From positions 1-64,000 of the forward strand of contig DATJGF010000173.1 in NCBI GenBank assembly GCA_035495315.1: a stretch of 64,000 nucleotides of DNA, in the 5' to 3' direction. Position 1 is the stretch's first letter. Each line of letters starts with the position of its first letter. Both the position numbers and the translations under genes were made by a program. The notes beneath the pieces are model-generated. The model was not told the origin of the DNA and searched no databases. It saw only the letters and a program-made list of their open reading frames with translations. Source of the stretch: DATJGF01 sp035495315. Lineage in GTDB: Bacteria; Verrucomicrobiota; Verrucomicrobiia; Limisphaerales; UBA8199. Shown here in pieces: positions 1 through 8,476 of this stretch.

Positions 1-772
1 CGACCGCCGCCTCAGTGTGAGTACTGCTTTGCGCAGGATTCCAATGCTGTGCGATCTCCTCATTAAGTTGCCCACGCAACAGCGCATAATCTGCCCGGGC
101 AGCCGCCAACCGCTGATGCAAAGCACCAAGATAATTCCCGGCAATGTTCACTCGTTCCTCCAACAAAGCGACGCTGTTTGAGGTTTGAAAACTCATCAGT
201 TCCTGTTGGCACGCGCGCAGCTCTTTTTCCAGGCGCAGCAACTGTTCGGTAAGGCCCGCCATGGTCGTATCGGAGGTTTGCGCGCGCATCTCCTTTTTGA
301 GTTGGATGTATTCGTCCATTATCGCCGCCAGGAAAGCCTGAACCCAATTGGCGTCAGGTCCTGACGCTTCGAGGACGAAAATGCTCGTTTTAGGCGAGAC
401 AGTGACCCGCAGGTTGAGCGCTCCTGGCACAAACGATGGATTTTTCTGAAGGAGCGTCGCTTCAGCGCGGTCACGCACTACCCGGCTCTGCATCAACGCC
501 GCCTGGGTTCCAAGAAAATTCCCCAGCTCCTCGCTGTAAACTGAACCCTCTGGCAGCGCCAGCTTGATGCTGACGATCATTCGCCCGATCGACACAAAGC
601 GTGCCGGCTGGAAATACCAAACAATGCTGCCCGCCGCTAACCCGACAACCAGCCCCAGGGCCGGAATCCACCATTTGCGCATTAGCAGCTCCTGACATCT
701 GTTAAAACGAGCGACGGCGTACGCTTTGCCCGATGCGCCGTGAGAATGAGGCAAAAGCGGTTGGCGATTCAT
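1..772 (-). CDS. Wzz/GumC-like polysaccharide chain-length protein (partial)
   Basis: Reading the minus strand from the ATG at 772 gives 257 open codons that run off the window edge, so only the N-terminal part is present. The protein has a cytoplasmic N-terminus of about 32 residues, a hydrophobic segment at about 35-55, then a periplasmic part (LPEGSVYSEELGNFLGTQAA) and a predicted coiled coil with LTEQLLRLEKELRACQQEL. This layout is that of Wzz/GumC/Wzc-type inner-membrane proteins that control polysaccharide length and export. It starts 10 nt after the Wza-like gene and probably shares its operon. Whether a C-terminal tyrosine-kinase domain follows cannot be seen. Confidence 0.75.
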   Translation of the reverse strand, partial: MNRQPLLPHSHGASGKAYAVARFNRCQELLMRKWWIPALGLVVGLAAGSIVWYFQPARFVSIGRMIVSIKLALPEGSVYSEELGNFLGTQAALMQSRVVRDRAEATLLQKNPSFVPGALNLRVTVSPKTSIFVLEASGPDANWVQAFLAAIMDEYIQLKKEMRAQTSDTTMAGLTEQLLRLEKELRACQQELMSFQTSNSVALLEERVNIAGNYLGALHQRLAAARADYALLRGQLNEEIAQHWNPAQSSTHTEAAV

Positions 773-782
773 TTGATTGTCC

Positions 783-1469
783 CTAAAAATTAATTAACCG
801 CGATGGAACGATGATCAGATCGTCGGGCCGCAGCGCGATGTCCCGTTCAGTAAACCCGCCTTCGAGAATTTCAGACAGGTTCACCTCGAAAACCTGTTTT
901 CCAAGGGCGTTGGCTGCCGAATTGCGAATTAATTTCACTTTCTTCTTGTTCGCGAAATCGGCAAATCCTCCGGCGCGCAAAACCGCTTTGGCAACGGTGA
1001 GGTTTTCATTTACCGCCAGGTCAATTGGTCCCTGATTTCTCACCTGGCCCCAAACGTAGATTCTGCCAAAGAATTTGTTGGCCACATCCAGTGCAATGAC
1101 AACGGTGGCTCGATAATAAAATTCCTTCTCGAGCTGCTCTTTCAGTTCGTCCCCCAATTGTTTGCAGGTCTTTTCCGATGCAATAATCCGCCCAACATAG
1201 GGCACGTCCAGCTCACCGGAATCAGCAACCAAAAGGCTCCGGGGTGCTTCGCGGTCCTCCAGAATTTGCAGGCTAATCCTGTCTCCGGCGCGCAGCTTGT
1301 ATTTATCGTCCGCAACATAGCCGGCCGGATGGCCAGTCGCTGAATCCACGACGCTGGTATTGGTATTGGTTTGCGAAGCGGGCTGCAGCGGCGCGAAGGT
1401 TTGCGCCACCACCTGCAGGGGACTGATTAGCAAGACCGCGCCAACTATCTTAGTGAGCTTAGAATTCAT
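783..1469 (-). CDS. Wza-like polysaccharide export protein
   Basis: A 228-residue secreted protein. The ATG at 1469 is chosen because it gives a clean signal peptide (MNSKLTKIVGAVLLISPLQ, then VVAQ); the open frame runs further upstream but only inside the preceding gene. The mature part starts with YKLRAGDRISLQILEDREAP, the Poly_export (Wza) domain, followed by an SLBB-like segment with IYVWGQVRNQGPI and a C-terminal DLIIVPSRLINF strand. The role expected is formation of the outer-membrane/periplasmic export channel for an extracellular polysaccharide. It overlaps the barrel gene upstream by 11 nt and is followed 10 nt later by the Wzz-like gene, which fits translational coupling in one export operon. 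A lipobox cysteine is not visible. Confidence 0.85.
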   Translation of the reverse strand: MNSKLTKIVGAVLLISPLQVVAQTFAPLQPASQTNTNTSVVDSATGHPAGYVADDKYKLRAGDRISLQILEDREAPRSLLVADSGELDVPYVGRIIASEKTCKQLGDELKEQLEKEFYYRATVVIALDVANKFFGRIYVWGQVRNQGPIDLAVNENLTVAKAVLRAGGFADFANKKKVKLIRNSAANALGKQVFEVNLSEILEGGFTERDIALRPDDLIIVPSRLINF

Positions 1470-2724
1470 ACGCCAGCTGCATGCTGAGGAGGTTGGCACG
1501 GTAGTCCCGTCCGGGCAGGTTCGAGTCTCGCTGATAAAACTGATACTCGATGCTTGTGAACCACTGCGCCGCCACTCGCCTTTCAGCCCGAATCGTCGGG
1601 CCGAATCGGTCGAACGTTTCGCCTCCTGCTGAGACATCCGAACCATGTTCATACATCAACGATGCGATCAGCTTCCAATGTCGAATCACGTTCCAGTCCG
1701 TCTGGAAGCGCACGTTCGATAGCGCAAAAGTCCCGCCATAAAGCGCGAACGCGATGTTGCGTCCGCCGCTGAGGGTGTACTCGACATACTGATTCAGGTG
1801 GTGTTTCACGGCCACCTGCGCAAAGACGCCTTCCAGGTCGCCTTGGGCACCGGCGTAATTGCTCTTAGGCATGTACCGGAGATAGCCGGCACTGGCCTGG
1901 CTCGAAAGATAGTCAGAAATCTGAACATCGATAAACGGCCCGACCGTCCATTCAATCGCGTCGGCGAATGTTCCTCCGCTGCCGGGATTTTCGTAATCGA
2001 ATAGCGTGCCGCCGGATTCCAGACCGACCATGAAACCTGGGTTTGATCGGTAGCCCAGTGAAGATGAAAAGACCTCGGACTGGGCATTCGGCAAACGGCG
2101 TGCGATGGCTTCGCTGTCCGAATAAGACAGGTAATTCACATGGTCATATCGAAGACCGAACAGGACCTCGTTCAAATCCCAAATCGCTGATGCGCCAATC
2201 CGATTATCGAGTTGGCTGTAATCGCCAGATCCGACGACGGTGGGGTCCTGGTAATTATTTTGCAGCACCGAAAGGCGATCGTGCAGTGCAACGCGCCAAT
2301 CCCCGGCATAGAGTTCAAAGGCAAGCTCGGATTCCGGCCCAATATAAAACCGATTGAATTCTGTATGCTGCAGGTAGGCCGAATATCCGCTGCGGACATT
2401 CAGGTTGATGGCATTGTTTACTGACAGTGGCCAAACCATCCGGGCATGCAGCTCCGGCTGAGCTGCTAAATCGGACTTCGGATCCACTGATTCGAGCCGG
2501 ATATTATCGCTGGCTAGCAATCCAATAGCCGCGCCGGCCATCCAGGTTGTGGGCCCGAGTTGGAAGGCAGGATCGACTAGACGCTGCGCGGCTTCGTGAC
2601 GAGCGGCAGCAGTATCGGAGCCGGCCAAGGACGCGCGGTGAGCCTCTTGTGCGCGGCACGCCGAACAGGGCAGGCTCCAGAACAGCAAAAACAACCAAGC
2701 AGCGGAGTTGGCACGCCGATTCAC
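1459..2724 (-). CDS. Outer-membrane beta-barrel protein of exopolysaccharide locus
   Basis: A secreted protein of about 420 residues made of alternating amphipathic strands with aromatic girdles (for example DYSQLDNRIGASAIWDL, LIASLMYEHGSDVS) and ending in a C-terminal phenylalanine (MQLAYEF), the usual outer-membrane barrel signature. It resembles the 'putative beta-barrel porin 2' proteins found in exopolysaccharide/exosortase loci. The GTG at 2724 (MNRRANSAAWLFLLFW) is preferred because it gives a normal signal peptide; a longer reading from a GTG at 2805 would put about 28 extra residues in front of it. It heads the operon with the Wza-like and Wzz-like genes and may act as the outer-membrane exit pore or a scaffold for the polysaccharide. 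The exact start is uncertain. Confidence 0.75.
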   Translation of the reverse strand: MNRRANSAAWLFLLFWSLPCSACRAQEAHRASLAGSDTAAARHEAAQRLVDPAFQLGPTTWMAGAAIGLLASDNIRLESVDPKSDLAAQPELHARMVWPLSVNNAINLNVRSGYSAYLQHTEFNRFYIGPESELAFELYAGDWRVALHDRLSVLQNNYQDPTVVGSGDYSQLDNRIGASAIWDLNEVLFGLRYDHVNYLSYSDSEAIARRLPNAQSEVFSSSLGYRSNPGFMVGLESGGTLFDYENPGSGGTFADAIEWTVGPFIDVQISDYLSSQASAGYLRYMPKSNYAGAQGDLEGVFAQVAVKHHLNQYVEYTLSGGRNIAFALYGGTFALSNVRFQTDWNVIRHWKLIASLMYEHGSDVSAGGETFDRFGPTIRAERRVAAQWFTSIEYQFYQRDSNLPGRDYRANLLSMQLAYEF

Positions 2725-2805
2725 TGCCTGGAGAAGAGTAACCTGAACAAAAGCACAACGGGCCTGGGTGCTATGCAGCGATGTCCGTTGGAAATGTTTA
2801 GTCAC

Positions 2806-3113
2806 TCTTTATCAAACAAGGAATGCCTCCAAGGCACACGATCTGCGTACGGAGTTCTCCTCCCTTCTTGCAGAGGCGGTAACGGTTTGGTCTAGCCGCG
2901 CCCGCCGGCATTCGACCGTTTAATCCCGGCGAGAAAAGCAAAAGGGTCAATCAATGTCAAGTGTTAATTTCACCAGGCGTTCCACGGAGAACTCGTTCGC
3001 AATCCGAAGCTCAACCGTTGTCACCGAGATGTGTTCCGCGCAGAATTGGTGTAGAATGTAACCAGAATAACACTTAACAAATAACCTCTAGCGCAATCCC
3101 TTAAGAATAGAAT
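2806..3113. other. Divergent intergenic region, no gene
   Basis: About 310 nt lie between the divergently oriented barrel gene and the small membrane-protein gene. The right half is AT-richer and has a possible -10 hexamer (TAGAAT, 3052-3057) without a convincing -35. No hairpin repeat or RNA gene was seen. It probably contains promoters in both directions. Confidence 0.4.
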
Positions 3114-3464
3114 ATGAAATCAAAATGGTTCGTTTGGAGCAGCGCCACCGCCGGCCTTGGGTCCGCCGTTTGGGTTCTGCTTCTTGCCACCCTCGTCGTC
3201 CGGTGCAAACGCCTCGATCAAGGCTTCCCTGTCCTGGCCAAGTTCTCGCCCTACCGAGACCATCTGAATGCAACCAGTCGCATGTTGCAGGCATTCCCCA
3301 TACTGGCGCTGCTCGCAATTGTTCTCATCGGCATCGCCTGGTATCGCGAGAAACGCTTCTTCCCTGTCCGCCCCGCCGCCATTGTTGTTGCACTCAGCCT
3401 CCTGCTCTCCGGTCTGGTGATCGCCCTCAACCCGGGCGGCTACGTTTCATGGTTTCTGAGCTGA
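3114..3464 (+). CDS. Small three-helix membrane protein, unknown function
   Basis: A 116-residue protein with three hydrophobic segments at about residues 9-30 (ATAGLGSAVWVLLLATLVV), 60-76 (AFPILALLAIVLIGIAW) and 86-104 (PAAIVVALSLLLSGLVIAL). No family is recognised. The start ATG at 3114 follows the AT-rich intergenic region. It precedes a glycosyltransferase gene by 218 nt in the same direction, so a part in the same cell-envelope polysaccharide function is possible but only by position. Hydrophobic segmentation and normal codon use support it as a real gene. Confidence 0.65.
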   Translation: MKSKWFVWSSATAGLGSAVWVLLLATLVVRCKRLDQGFPVLAKFSPYRDHLNATSRMLQAFPILALLAIVLIGIAWYREKRFFPVRPAAIVVALSLLLSGLVIALNPGGYVSWFLS

Positions 3465-3682
3465 AACAATCCGTGGCGTCGAGCGTCCACCTGACGCAGG
3501 GTGGGCGTCTCGCCCTCCGGTCCCACACCCGCCCCAATGAAGCCCCCTGCTCCGCCCGGGCATCAGACCCGCTCGGCAGCAGCCCGGCTTGGACAAATGT
3601 ATCTGCGCAATACTTGCCGCCACGCCTGCCTTGTGGCATTGCGCCTGCTGCTTTTTGCCTGTTTAATTCCTGACACGAGCCT

Positions 3683-4468
3683 ATGTATCGAGATAAACGA
3701 GTCGTAGTGGTGATGCCGGCTTATAATGCCGCCAAAACCCTCCGCCAAACCTATCACGAAGTCCAGGATCAGCAGATCGTCGATGCCATCATCCTCGTCG
3801 ATGATCGCAGCCGCGATGATACCGTCGCCGTCGCCCGCTCTCTCCAAGGCGTCCAGGTCCACGTCCACGACGTCAACAAAGGCTACGGCGGCAACCAAAA
3901 AACCTGTTATCGCCTCGCCCTCGAAGCCGGCGCTGACATCGTCATCATGATCCACCCCGATTACCAGTATACCCCCAAGCTCATCCCCGCCATGGTCGCC
4001 ATCATCGCCAACGGACTCCACTCCTGCGTCCTCGGCAGCCGCATCCTCGGTGGCTACGCCCTGCGCGGCGGCATGCCCCTTTGGAAATACATCTCCAACC
4101 GCTTCCTAACCGCCGCCGAAAACGCCCTCACCGGCGCCAAACTCTCCGAATATCATACCGGTTACCGCGCCTTCTCTCGCGAAATCCTTGAGAAAATCGA
4201 TCTCGCCAAAAACTCCGACGACTTCGTTTTCGACAACCAGATGCTCGCCCAAATTCTTTGGCACGGCTTCACCATCGCAGAAGTCAGTTGCCCCACCAAA
4301 TACTTCGCCGAGGCCTCATCCATCAACCTCCGCCGCAGCATCAAATACGGCTTCGGCTGCCTTTGGACCGGACTGAAATTCCGCCTGGCCAAAACGGGAC
4401 TCATGCAATCGCGGCTTTTCACCGCGCCGCGCCTGAGCACCGTGACCATCGAGGCGCACGCCCGTTGA
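3683..4468 (+). CDS. Family 2 glycosyltransferase, DPM1/polyprenyl-phosphate type
   Basis: A 261-residue GT-A enzyme. It starts with VVVVMPAYNAAKTLRQTY, carries the nucleotide-binding LVDDRSRDDT and the metal/donor motif near HPDYQYTPKLIP (D-x-D variant), and later SEYHTGYRAFSREIL typical of dolichol/polyprenyl-phosphate mannosyltransferase-like proteins. No transmembrane tail follows the catalytic domain, so it is probably a peripheral enzyme charging a lipid carrier or transferring a sugar in polysaccharide or lipid glycosylation. It stands alone on the plus strand between the small membrane protein and adenylate kinase. The donor and acceptor cannot be told from sequence. Confidence 0.88.
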   Translation: MYRDKRVVVVMPAYNAAKTLRQTYHEVQDQQIVDAIILVDDRSRDDTVAVARSLQGVQVHVHDVNKGYGGNQKTCYRLALEAGADIVIMIHPDYQYTPKLIPAMVAIIANGLHSCVLGSRILGGYALRGGMPLWKYISNRFLTAAENALTGAKLSEYHTGYRAFSREILEKIDLAKNSDDFVFDNQMLAQILWHGFTIAEVSCPTKYFAEASSINLRRSIKYGFGCLWTGLKFRLAKTGLMQSRLFTAPRLSTVTIEAHAR

Positions 4469-4776
4469 GCACTCCTATACCCTGATTCTCAATGTCCGAA
4501 ATCTCTGCCACCTTCGCCTCTTCGCTCTGCGCGCCGGAGAAGCTTTCTCGGCGCATTCGCTCAGTTTACCCCACTTGGAGACTCCTCCCCGTGGCCCTAA
4601 ATTCTGCACGGCCAAAAGAGTGCCATAAAACGCCAATTCCGGTGTTGTTGATAAGACAATTCGAGGCCAGCTTACTTACAGTTAGCTCGGGGCGTGCTCA
4701 CTGAGTCTTGCCCGTTGTTTGCATACCATGGGAAAACTGGCACGCTCCGGGCTTTGGATTTTATCCGCCAAAAAAA
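4469..4776. other. Intergenic region, nothing recognised
   Basis: About 308 nt between the glycosyltransferase and adenylate kinase. A 70-codon open frame at 4492-4704 has low-complexity, Ser/Arg-rich content and no recognisable motif, so it is not called. No repeat or terminator hairpin was identified. Confidence 0.35.
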
Positions 4777-5553
4777 ATGCCAACAACGACGCGTGATCGA
4801 AAGGCGTGGCTCAAAGGCGCTGACGCCCGTTGCAATGTGCCCCCAGAAACCCGCGTGCGGCCCCGCCGGCTCGTCCTGTTGGGCGCCCCGGGCGTCGGCA
4901 AAGGCACACAAGCCGAACTCCTCGCCGGCCACCTCGGCGCCTGCCACCTCTCCACCGGCGATATCTTCCGCGCCGCCAAAAGCGCCGATCCCTCGGAACT
5001 GACGCCAGCCCTTACCGCCGCCGTCGAATGCATGCGCCGCGGCGAACTGGTGCCCGATTCCACCGTGCTCGACCTCGTCGCTGAGCGCATCAGTTGCCTC
5101 CGGTGCCCGGGCGGATTCCTGCTGGATGGCTTTCCCAGGACCGTCACCCAAGCCGAGGCCCTTGATACACTGCTCCAGAAACATAAACTCAAACTCGATG
5201 CCGTCCTCAGCTATGAACTCCCGATTGAACAAATCGTCGCCAGGCTCAGCGGTCGGCGGACCTGCGTGAACTGCAAGGCCGTCTTCCACGTCGAAGCGCG
5301 TCCTCCCAAAATTCCCGGCATCTGCGACCATTGCGGTGGGTCGCTTTATCAACGCGAAGATGATCGCCCCGAATCGATCCGCGTCCGCATGCAGGCTTAC
5401 GAAACCAGCACCGCGCCCCTCACCGAATTTTATCGCCGTCGTAAACTACTGGTCGCCATCCCCGCCGAGGGCAGCCCCGAAGACATCTTTGAGCGAACCC
5501 TCCATTCCCTGCGCTCCGGACACCCAGCTCCGCATGGCCAAGCCACGGTTTGA
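4777..5553 (+). CDS. adk: Adenylate kinase with zinc-type lid
   Basis: Catalyses ATP + AMP to 2 ADP. The P-loop is GAPGVGKGTQ, the AMP-binding part has STGDIFRAA and GFLLDGFPRT, and the lid domain has two Cys pairs (CVNC and CDHC) that normally hold a structural zinc ion. The later RxxxY region (RVRMQAYETSTAPLTEFY) is also typical. The ATG at 4777 gives 258 residues with a roughly 30-residue basic extension before the P-loop; an upstream TTG at 4708 would add 23 unlikely residues. The P-loop starts unusually far in compared with ordinary Adk (about residue 6). It is preceded by a 300-nt gap and so probably has its own promoter. Confidence 0.9.
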   Translation: MPTTTRDRKAWLKGADARCNVPPETRVRPRRLVLLGAPGVGKGTQAELLAGHLGACHLSTGDIFRAAKSADPSELTPALTAAVECMRRGELVPDSTVLDLVAERISCLRCPGGFLLDGFPRTVTQAEALDTLLQKHKLKLDAVLSYELPIEQIVARLSGRRTCVNCKAVFHVEARPPKIPGICDHCGGSLYQREDDRPESIRVRMQAYETSTAPLTEFYRRRKLLVAIPAEGSPEDIFERTLHSLRSGHPAPHGQATV

Positions 5554-5716
5554 AATTGACCGTTAAACTGCAGAGACCGGCTGTACGAAAAGAGTACGTG
5601 CCATGAGAAATGTCTGCGAATTTCGCGTCTCTGCGGTTAAATTGAGCAGATAACAAGGTTTCCCCGTGTCAGGTCACCAGGACGCTCAAAGTGCCAACGA
5701 TGTAATTCATGCCGCA

Positions 5717-6313
5717 CTACGGGTTGCTTGATCCGCCCGCCGTTGTTGGCGAGCTCGCCGGGTGCGCGCTCAGCTGGCGCGTTCCATCATAGATATACAA
5801 TAAACCCGAGAGACCGGTGCAAATTCCTGTGGCGATGGTCCACGCCGTAAGCCAGCGCTCCTCCCATTTCAACAAAATCCAGAGCACGATCACCATCTGC
5901 AGAACAGTCGCTACTTTGCCAACAATTCGAGGTCTGACCTTTACCTTACCCACGATCATCTGAATCACGATCAGGCCCGTTAGCAGCAGAATATCCCGCC
6001 CAATGATTGTGCCTGTCAGCCAGATCGGAACACTCTGCAGATAGGGGCGCTGATCGAAACTCAACAGCACAATGCCCGAGACCAGCAATAGCTTATCCGC
6101 CAATGGGTCGAGGATCGCCCCCAGCTCACTGCGCTGATTGTAACGCCGCGCGATGTAACCGTCGACGCCGTCGCAAATGGCGGCAACCCCGAATGAAACA
6201 ATCGCCAGGAACCGGTGTAGTTCATTCCCCGTCCTCACATAGTACAGCACCTCAACCACGAAGAACGGAATCAATAAGATCCGCACAATCGTTACTTTGT
6301 TCGCCGTGGTCAT
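5717..6313 (-). CDS. pgsA: CDP-diacylglycerol--glycerol-3-phosphate 3-phosphatidyltransferase
   Basis: A 198-residue integral membrane enzyme of phosphatidylglycerol synthesis. The CDP-alcohol phosphotransferase signature is complete: DGVDGYIARRYNQRSELG followed by AILDPLADK, matching D-G-x2-A-R-x8-G-x3-D-x3-D. It begins NKVTIVRILLIPFF, as PgsA proteins do, and has about five hydrophobic segments. The neighbouring minus-strand gene upstream is an MFS transporter (6360-7574), 46 nt away, so the two may be cotranscribed. A cardiolipin synthase that would use its product is encoded at 41231-42400. A related phosphatidylserine or inositol enzyme is less likely given the N-terminus. Confidence 0.88.
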   Translation of the reverse strand: MTTANKVTIVRILLIPFFVVEVLYYVRTGNELHRFLAIVSFGVAAICDGVDGYIARRYNQRSELGAILDPLADKLLLVSGIVLLSFDQRPYLQSVPIWLTGTIIGRDILLLTGLIVIQMIVGKVKVRPRIVGKVATVLQMVIVLWILLKWEERWLTAWTIATGICTGLSGLLYIYDGTRQLSAHPASSPTTAGGSSNP

Positions 6314-6359
6314 CCTGAGCTCTCCCCAAGGTTGCTTGGTTGGGTTACCAGGTCAACCA

Positions 6360-7574
6360 TTACCCAGCGGGTAATCGGTGGTTCGCCCGATAAACAAACC
6401 ACCAAAACCAGGTCGTGCCCAACCCGCCACAAAGCGCCGCACCCATGAAATTCGCTTGAGGACTGATGTGCCAAAGCCACGCGCCGAGAAAGGAACCGGT
6501 TGTGACGATGCAATCTCGAATCAAGTAATACGCGCCATAAGTCCGCGCGCGCAATTCGGGATGGGCTTCCCCAATGATTAACGCTTTACGCGCAGGTTCG
6601 CCAAATTCCTTCAACCCGCGCACCACAAACGCGACCGCCAGGGCGCGAAAGTCGTTCGCCCAAAGGAGCGTTACCGGGAACAACGTGAAAAAAACGAACG
6701 TCGCCAGGATAAATGGACGACGGCCATATTTGTCCGCCAGATGTGCAACGGGGATATAGCAGAACATCGCCGCAATCATTTCGAACGAGACCAGCACACC
6801 GAATTGTTGCGGAGTAGCGCCGGCGTGATCGATCGACCAGACAATCACCCACGCATAAGGAATTCGTTCGCAGAAGCGAATCAGGATGTCGCTGACCAGC
6901 AACTCGCGCAGCCCCGGCGTGAACGACCGAAGGACGCCGGTAAAGCCCGCGGTCTTTGGCGACGTCGGCGGCGTTGCCGATTCAGGTGCCGGTTCCAGCA
7001 TCCGCCGCTGGACCATCATTGTCAGCACCGTTAACACCACGCACAAAAGCAAGGCGCAGCGCATTCCCGCGAGCCATCCCAACCGGGTGATCAGCCAACC
7101 ACCTAGCAACGGCCCGAGCATCATCGGGACGCGCCGCACCATCGATTGCACACCGATACCCATCGTATGTTGACGCGCCTGCAACGAAGTCGCCACGACG
7201 CTGAATGTCGTCGGTAATGAAAAGGCACTCCACGCCAGGAACAGAAATGCGCCCAACACAATCGCCAGCCAATGATGCCAAAAGAGCACGATCGCGTAAC
7301 CGAGCAGTGACAGCGAGCTGAACAGCATCAAACCGCGGCGTTGCCCCCAATAGTCTGTCAGCCATCCACCCGGATAGGCGTAAAGGGCTCCCAGCAGAGT
7401 CTGCAGGGCGTCGAAGAGGCCAATAATGAAAACCCCGGCGCCGAGCGTTTGGAGGTATTTGGGAACGAACCCGAGCCAAAGACGCTCGCCGGTTCCAGCC
7501 AGCACAAGGGCAGCAAGGAGCAAAGCCGTGTTGCGCTTCAACGCCAGAAATCGTGCAATGCCCCGCCAGGTCAT
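6360..7574 (-). CDS. Major facilitator superfamily transporter
   Basis: A 404-residue protein with about 12 hydrophobic segments. Loop 2-3 has the MFS motif-A-like GGWLTDYWGQRRGLML, and the second half repeats it as VAHLADKYGRRPFILATF. The conserved charged residues between the two halves fit a sugar or drug/metabolite antiporter, but the substrate cannot be told. It is transcribed away from purE; the 335-nt gap between them contains two hairpin repeats. PgsA follows 46 nt downstream. Confidence 0.85.
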   Translation of the reverse strand: MTWRGIARFLALKRNTALLLAALVLAGTGERLWLGFVPKYLQTLGAGVFIIGLFDALQTLLGALYAYPGGWLTDYWGQRRGLMLFSSLSLLGYAIVLFWHHWLAIVLGAFLFLAWSAFSLPTTFSVVATSLQARQHTMGIGVQSMVRRVPMMLGPLLGGWLITRLGWLAGMRCALLLCVVLTVLTMMVQRRMLEPAPESATPPTSPKTAGFTGVLRSFTPGLRELLVSDILIRFCERIPYAWVIVWSIDHAGATPQQFGVLVSFEMIAAMFCYIPVAHLADKYGRRPFILATFVFFTLFPVTLLWANDFRALAVAFVVRGLKEFGEPARKALIIGEAHPELRARTYGAYYLIRDCIVTTGSFLGAWLWHISPQANFMGAALCGGLGTTWFWWFVYRANHRLPAG

Positions 7575-7660
7575 GGGTTAAATGGTGGCTTGAGGCGGTC
7601 CATAAAACAACCGCACCATTCAAGAGGGTCCACTCGCCTCCTGAGACTTGTGTTCAAAAT

Positions 7661-7684
7661 TCCGCTCTCCCAAAAGGGAGAAAC
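7661..7684. repeat. CCCTCTCC/GGAGAGGG-family hairpin (copy a)
   Basis: The arms CTCTCCC and GGGAGA flank AAAA. It is the smallest copy of a repeat family seen again at 7749, 30301, 52754, 52851, 54181 and 55607. Confidence 0.55.
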
Positions 7685-7748
7685 ACCGCTGCGGCCGCGT
7701 TTTCGAACTCAAACTGCATCGGTTGCGCCAACTGTCAGCCGAGAATGT

Positions 7749-7782
7749 TCCCTCTGCCTTTTGGCAGAGGGCTAGGTGAGGC
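7749..7782. repeat. CCCTCTCC/GGAGAGGG-family hairpin (copy b)
   Basis: TCCCTCTGCC, a TTT loop and GGCAGAGGG are followed by CTAGGTGAGG. The tail GGTGAGG after the second arm is shared with the copies at 30301, 52754 and 54181. Confidence 0.6.
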
Positions 7783-7909
7783 GAATTTGTTAGACCATCG
7801 CGTTGGCCATGCTCACCGAACAAGCTGTCGATCCGGGGCAGGATCTATCTTTCCGCTTGCGCGAACGCAGTTAGGACACGAAGCTACCGCCCGATTTCGG
7901 TTCGAATTT

Positions 7910-8413
7910 ATGAAAAAGAGCAACTCGAATAAGCCACTTGTGGGAATCCTCATGGGCAGCGATTCCGATTGGCCTACAATGAAAGGCGCCGCTGACGCTT
8001 GTGCGGAGTTCGGTATCGTCAACGAAGTCCGTGTCATTTCCGCTCACCGCGCGCCTAAAGATCTCGCTCGATACGCCTCTACGGCGCATGAGCGCGGCCT
8101 GTGCGTAATCATTGCGGGAGCTGGTGGCGCGGCCCATCTGCCCGGCGTAACCGCCGCCATGACGCCCTTGCCAGTGATCGGGGTCCCCATCGCCGGTAAA
8201 TTCCTCAAAGGGGAGGATTCCCTTTACTCGATTGTGCAGATGCCGAGCGGTGTTCCGGTGGCAACCGTCGCGATTGGCGGAGCGCGCAATGCCGGCCTTC
8301 TCGCTGTGCAGATCCTGGCGGTCAGGAATCCTCAGCTGCAACAGAAGTTCCTCCAATTTAAAGAACGGCTCGCCGAGGAATCTCGCGCCAAGAACAAAAA
8401 CCTGGCGCTGTGA
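7910..8413 (+). CDS. purE: 5-(carboxyamino)imidazole ribonucleotide mutase
   Basis: Converts N5-CAIR to CAIR in purine synthesis, normally paired with PurK. The protein (167 residues from the ATG at 7910) has the class I PurE signature LVGILMGSDSDWPTM, VISAHRAPK with the substrate-binding Ser-His, and IIAGAGGAAHLPGVTAA plus PLPVIGVPIAG. The start is chosen because the PurE fold begins there; the frame is open further upstream through a repeat region. No purK is next to it; the neighbours are an MFS gene (divergent) and a prepilin gene (convergent). The formyltransferase PurN for an earlier step lies at 49715-50344. Confidence 0.95.
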   Translation: MKKSNSNKPLVGILMGSDSDWPTMKGAADACAEFGIVNEVRVISAHRAPKDLARYASTAHERGLCVIIAGAGGAAHLPGVTAAMTPLPVIGVPIAGKFLKGEDSLYSIVQMPSGVPVATVAIGGARNAGLLAVQILAVRNPQLQQKFLQFKERLAEESRAKNKNLAL

Positions 8414-8476
8414 CAATCACGACAAAGCTGCAGGTGAAAAAAAAGACTACAAGGCTACCTTTTAGGAGATGAGTTT

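Larger units (their letters stand above)
7575..7909. other. Divergent intergenic region with two hairpin repeats
   Basis: The gap between the MFS gene and purE holds two short palindromes of the CTCTCC/GGGAGA type (7661-7684 and 7749-7782). No coding region is supported: the open frame that crosses it on the plus strand upstream of purE lacks conserved residues. It likely contains the promoters of both genes outside the hairpins. Confidence 0.5.

Noticed and set aside
1459..1652. Longer N-terminus for the Wza-like gene
   Set aside because: The upstream 61 codons lie inside the barrel gene's reading region and lack any protein feature, while the ATG at 1469 gives a clear signal peptide.
2712..2805. 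GTG at 2805 as start of the barrel protein
   Set aside because: It would place about 28 uncharged-poor residues before the signal peptide; the GTG at 2724 gives a normal one. The longer form cannot be fully excluded.
4492..4704. 70-codon frame before adenylate kinase
   Set aside because: Low-complexity composition, no ribosome-binding site or motif, and no supporting neighbour.
4739..4764. Sigma-54-like promoter (TGGCACG...) before adenylate kinase
   Set aside because: The -12 element and the spacing do not fit the consensus.
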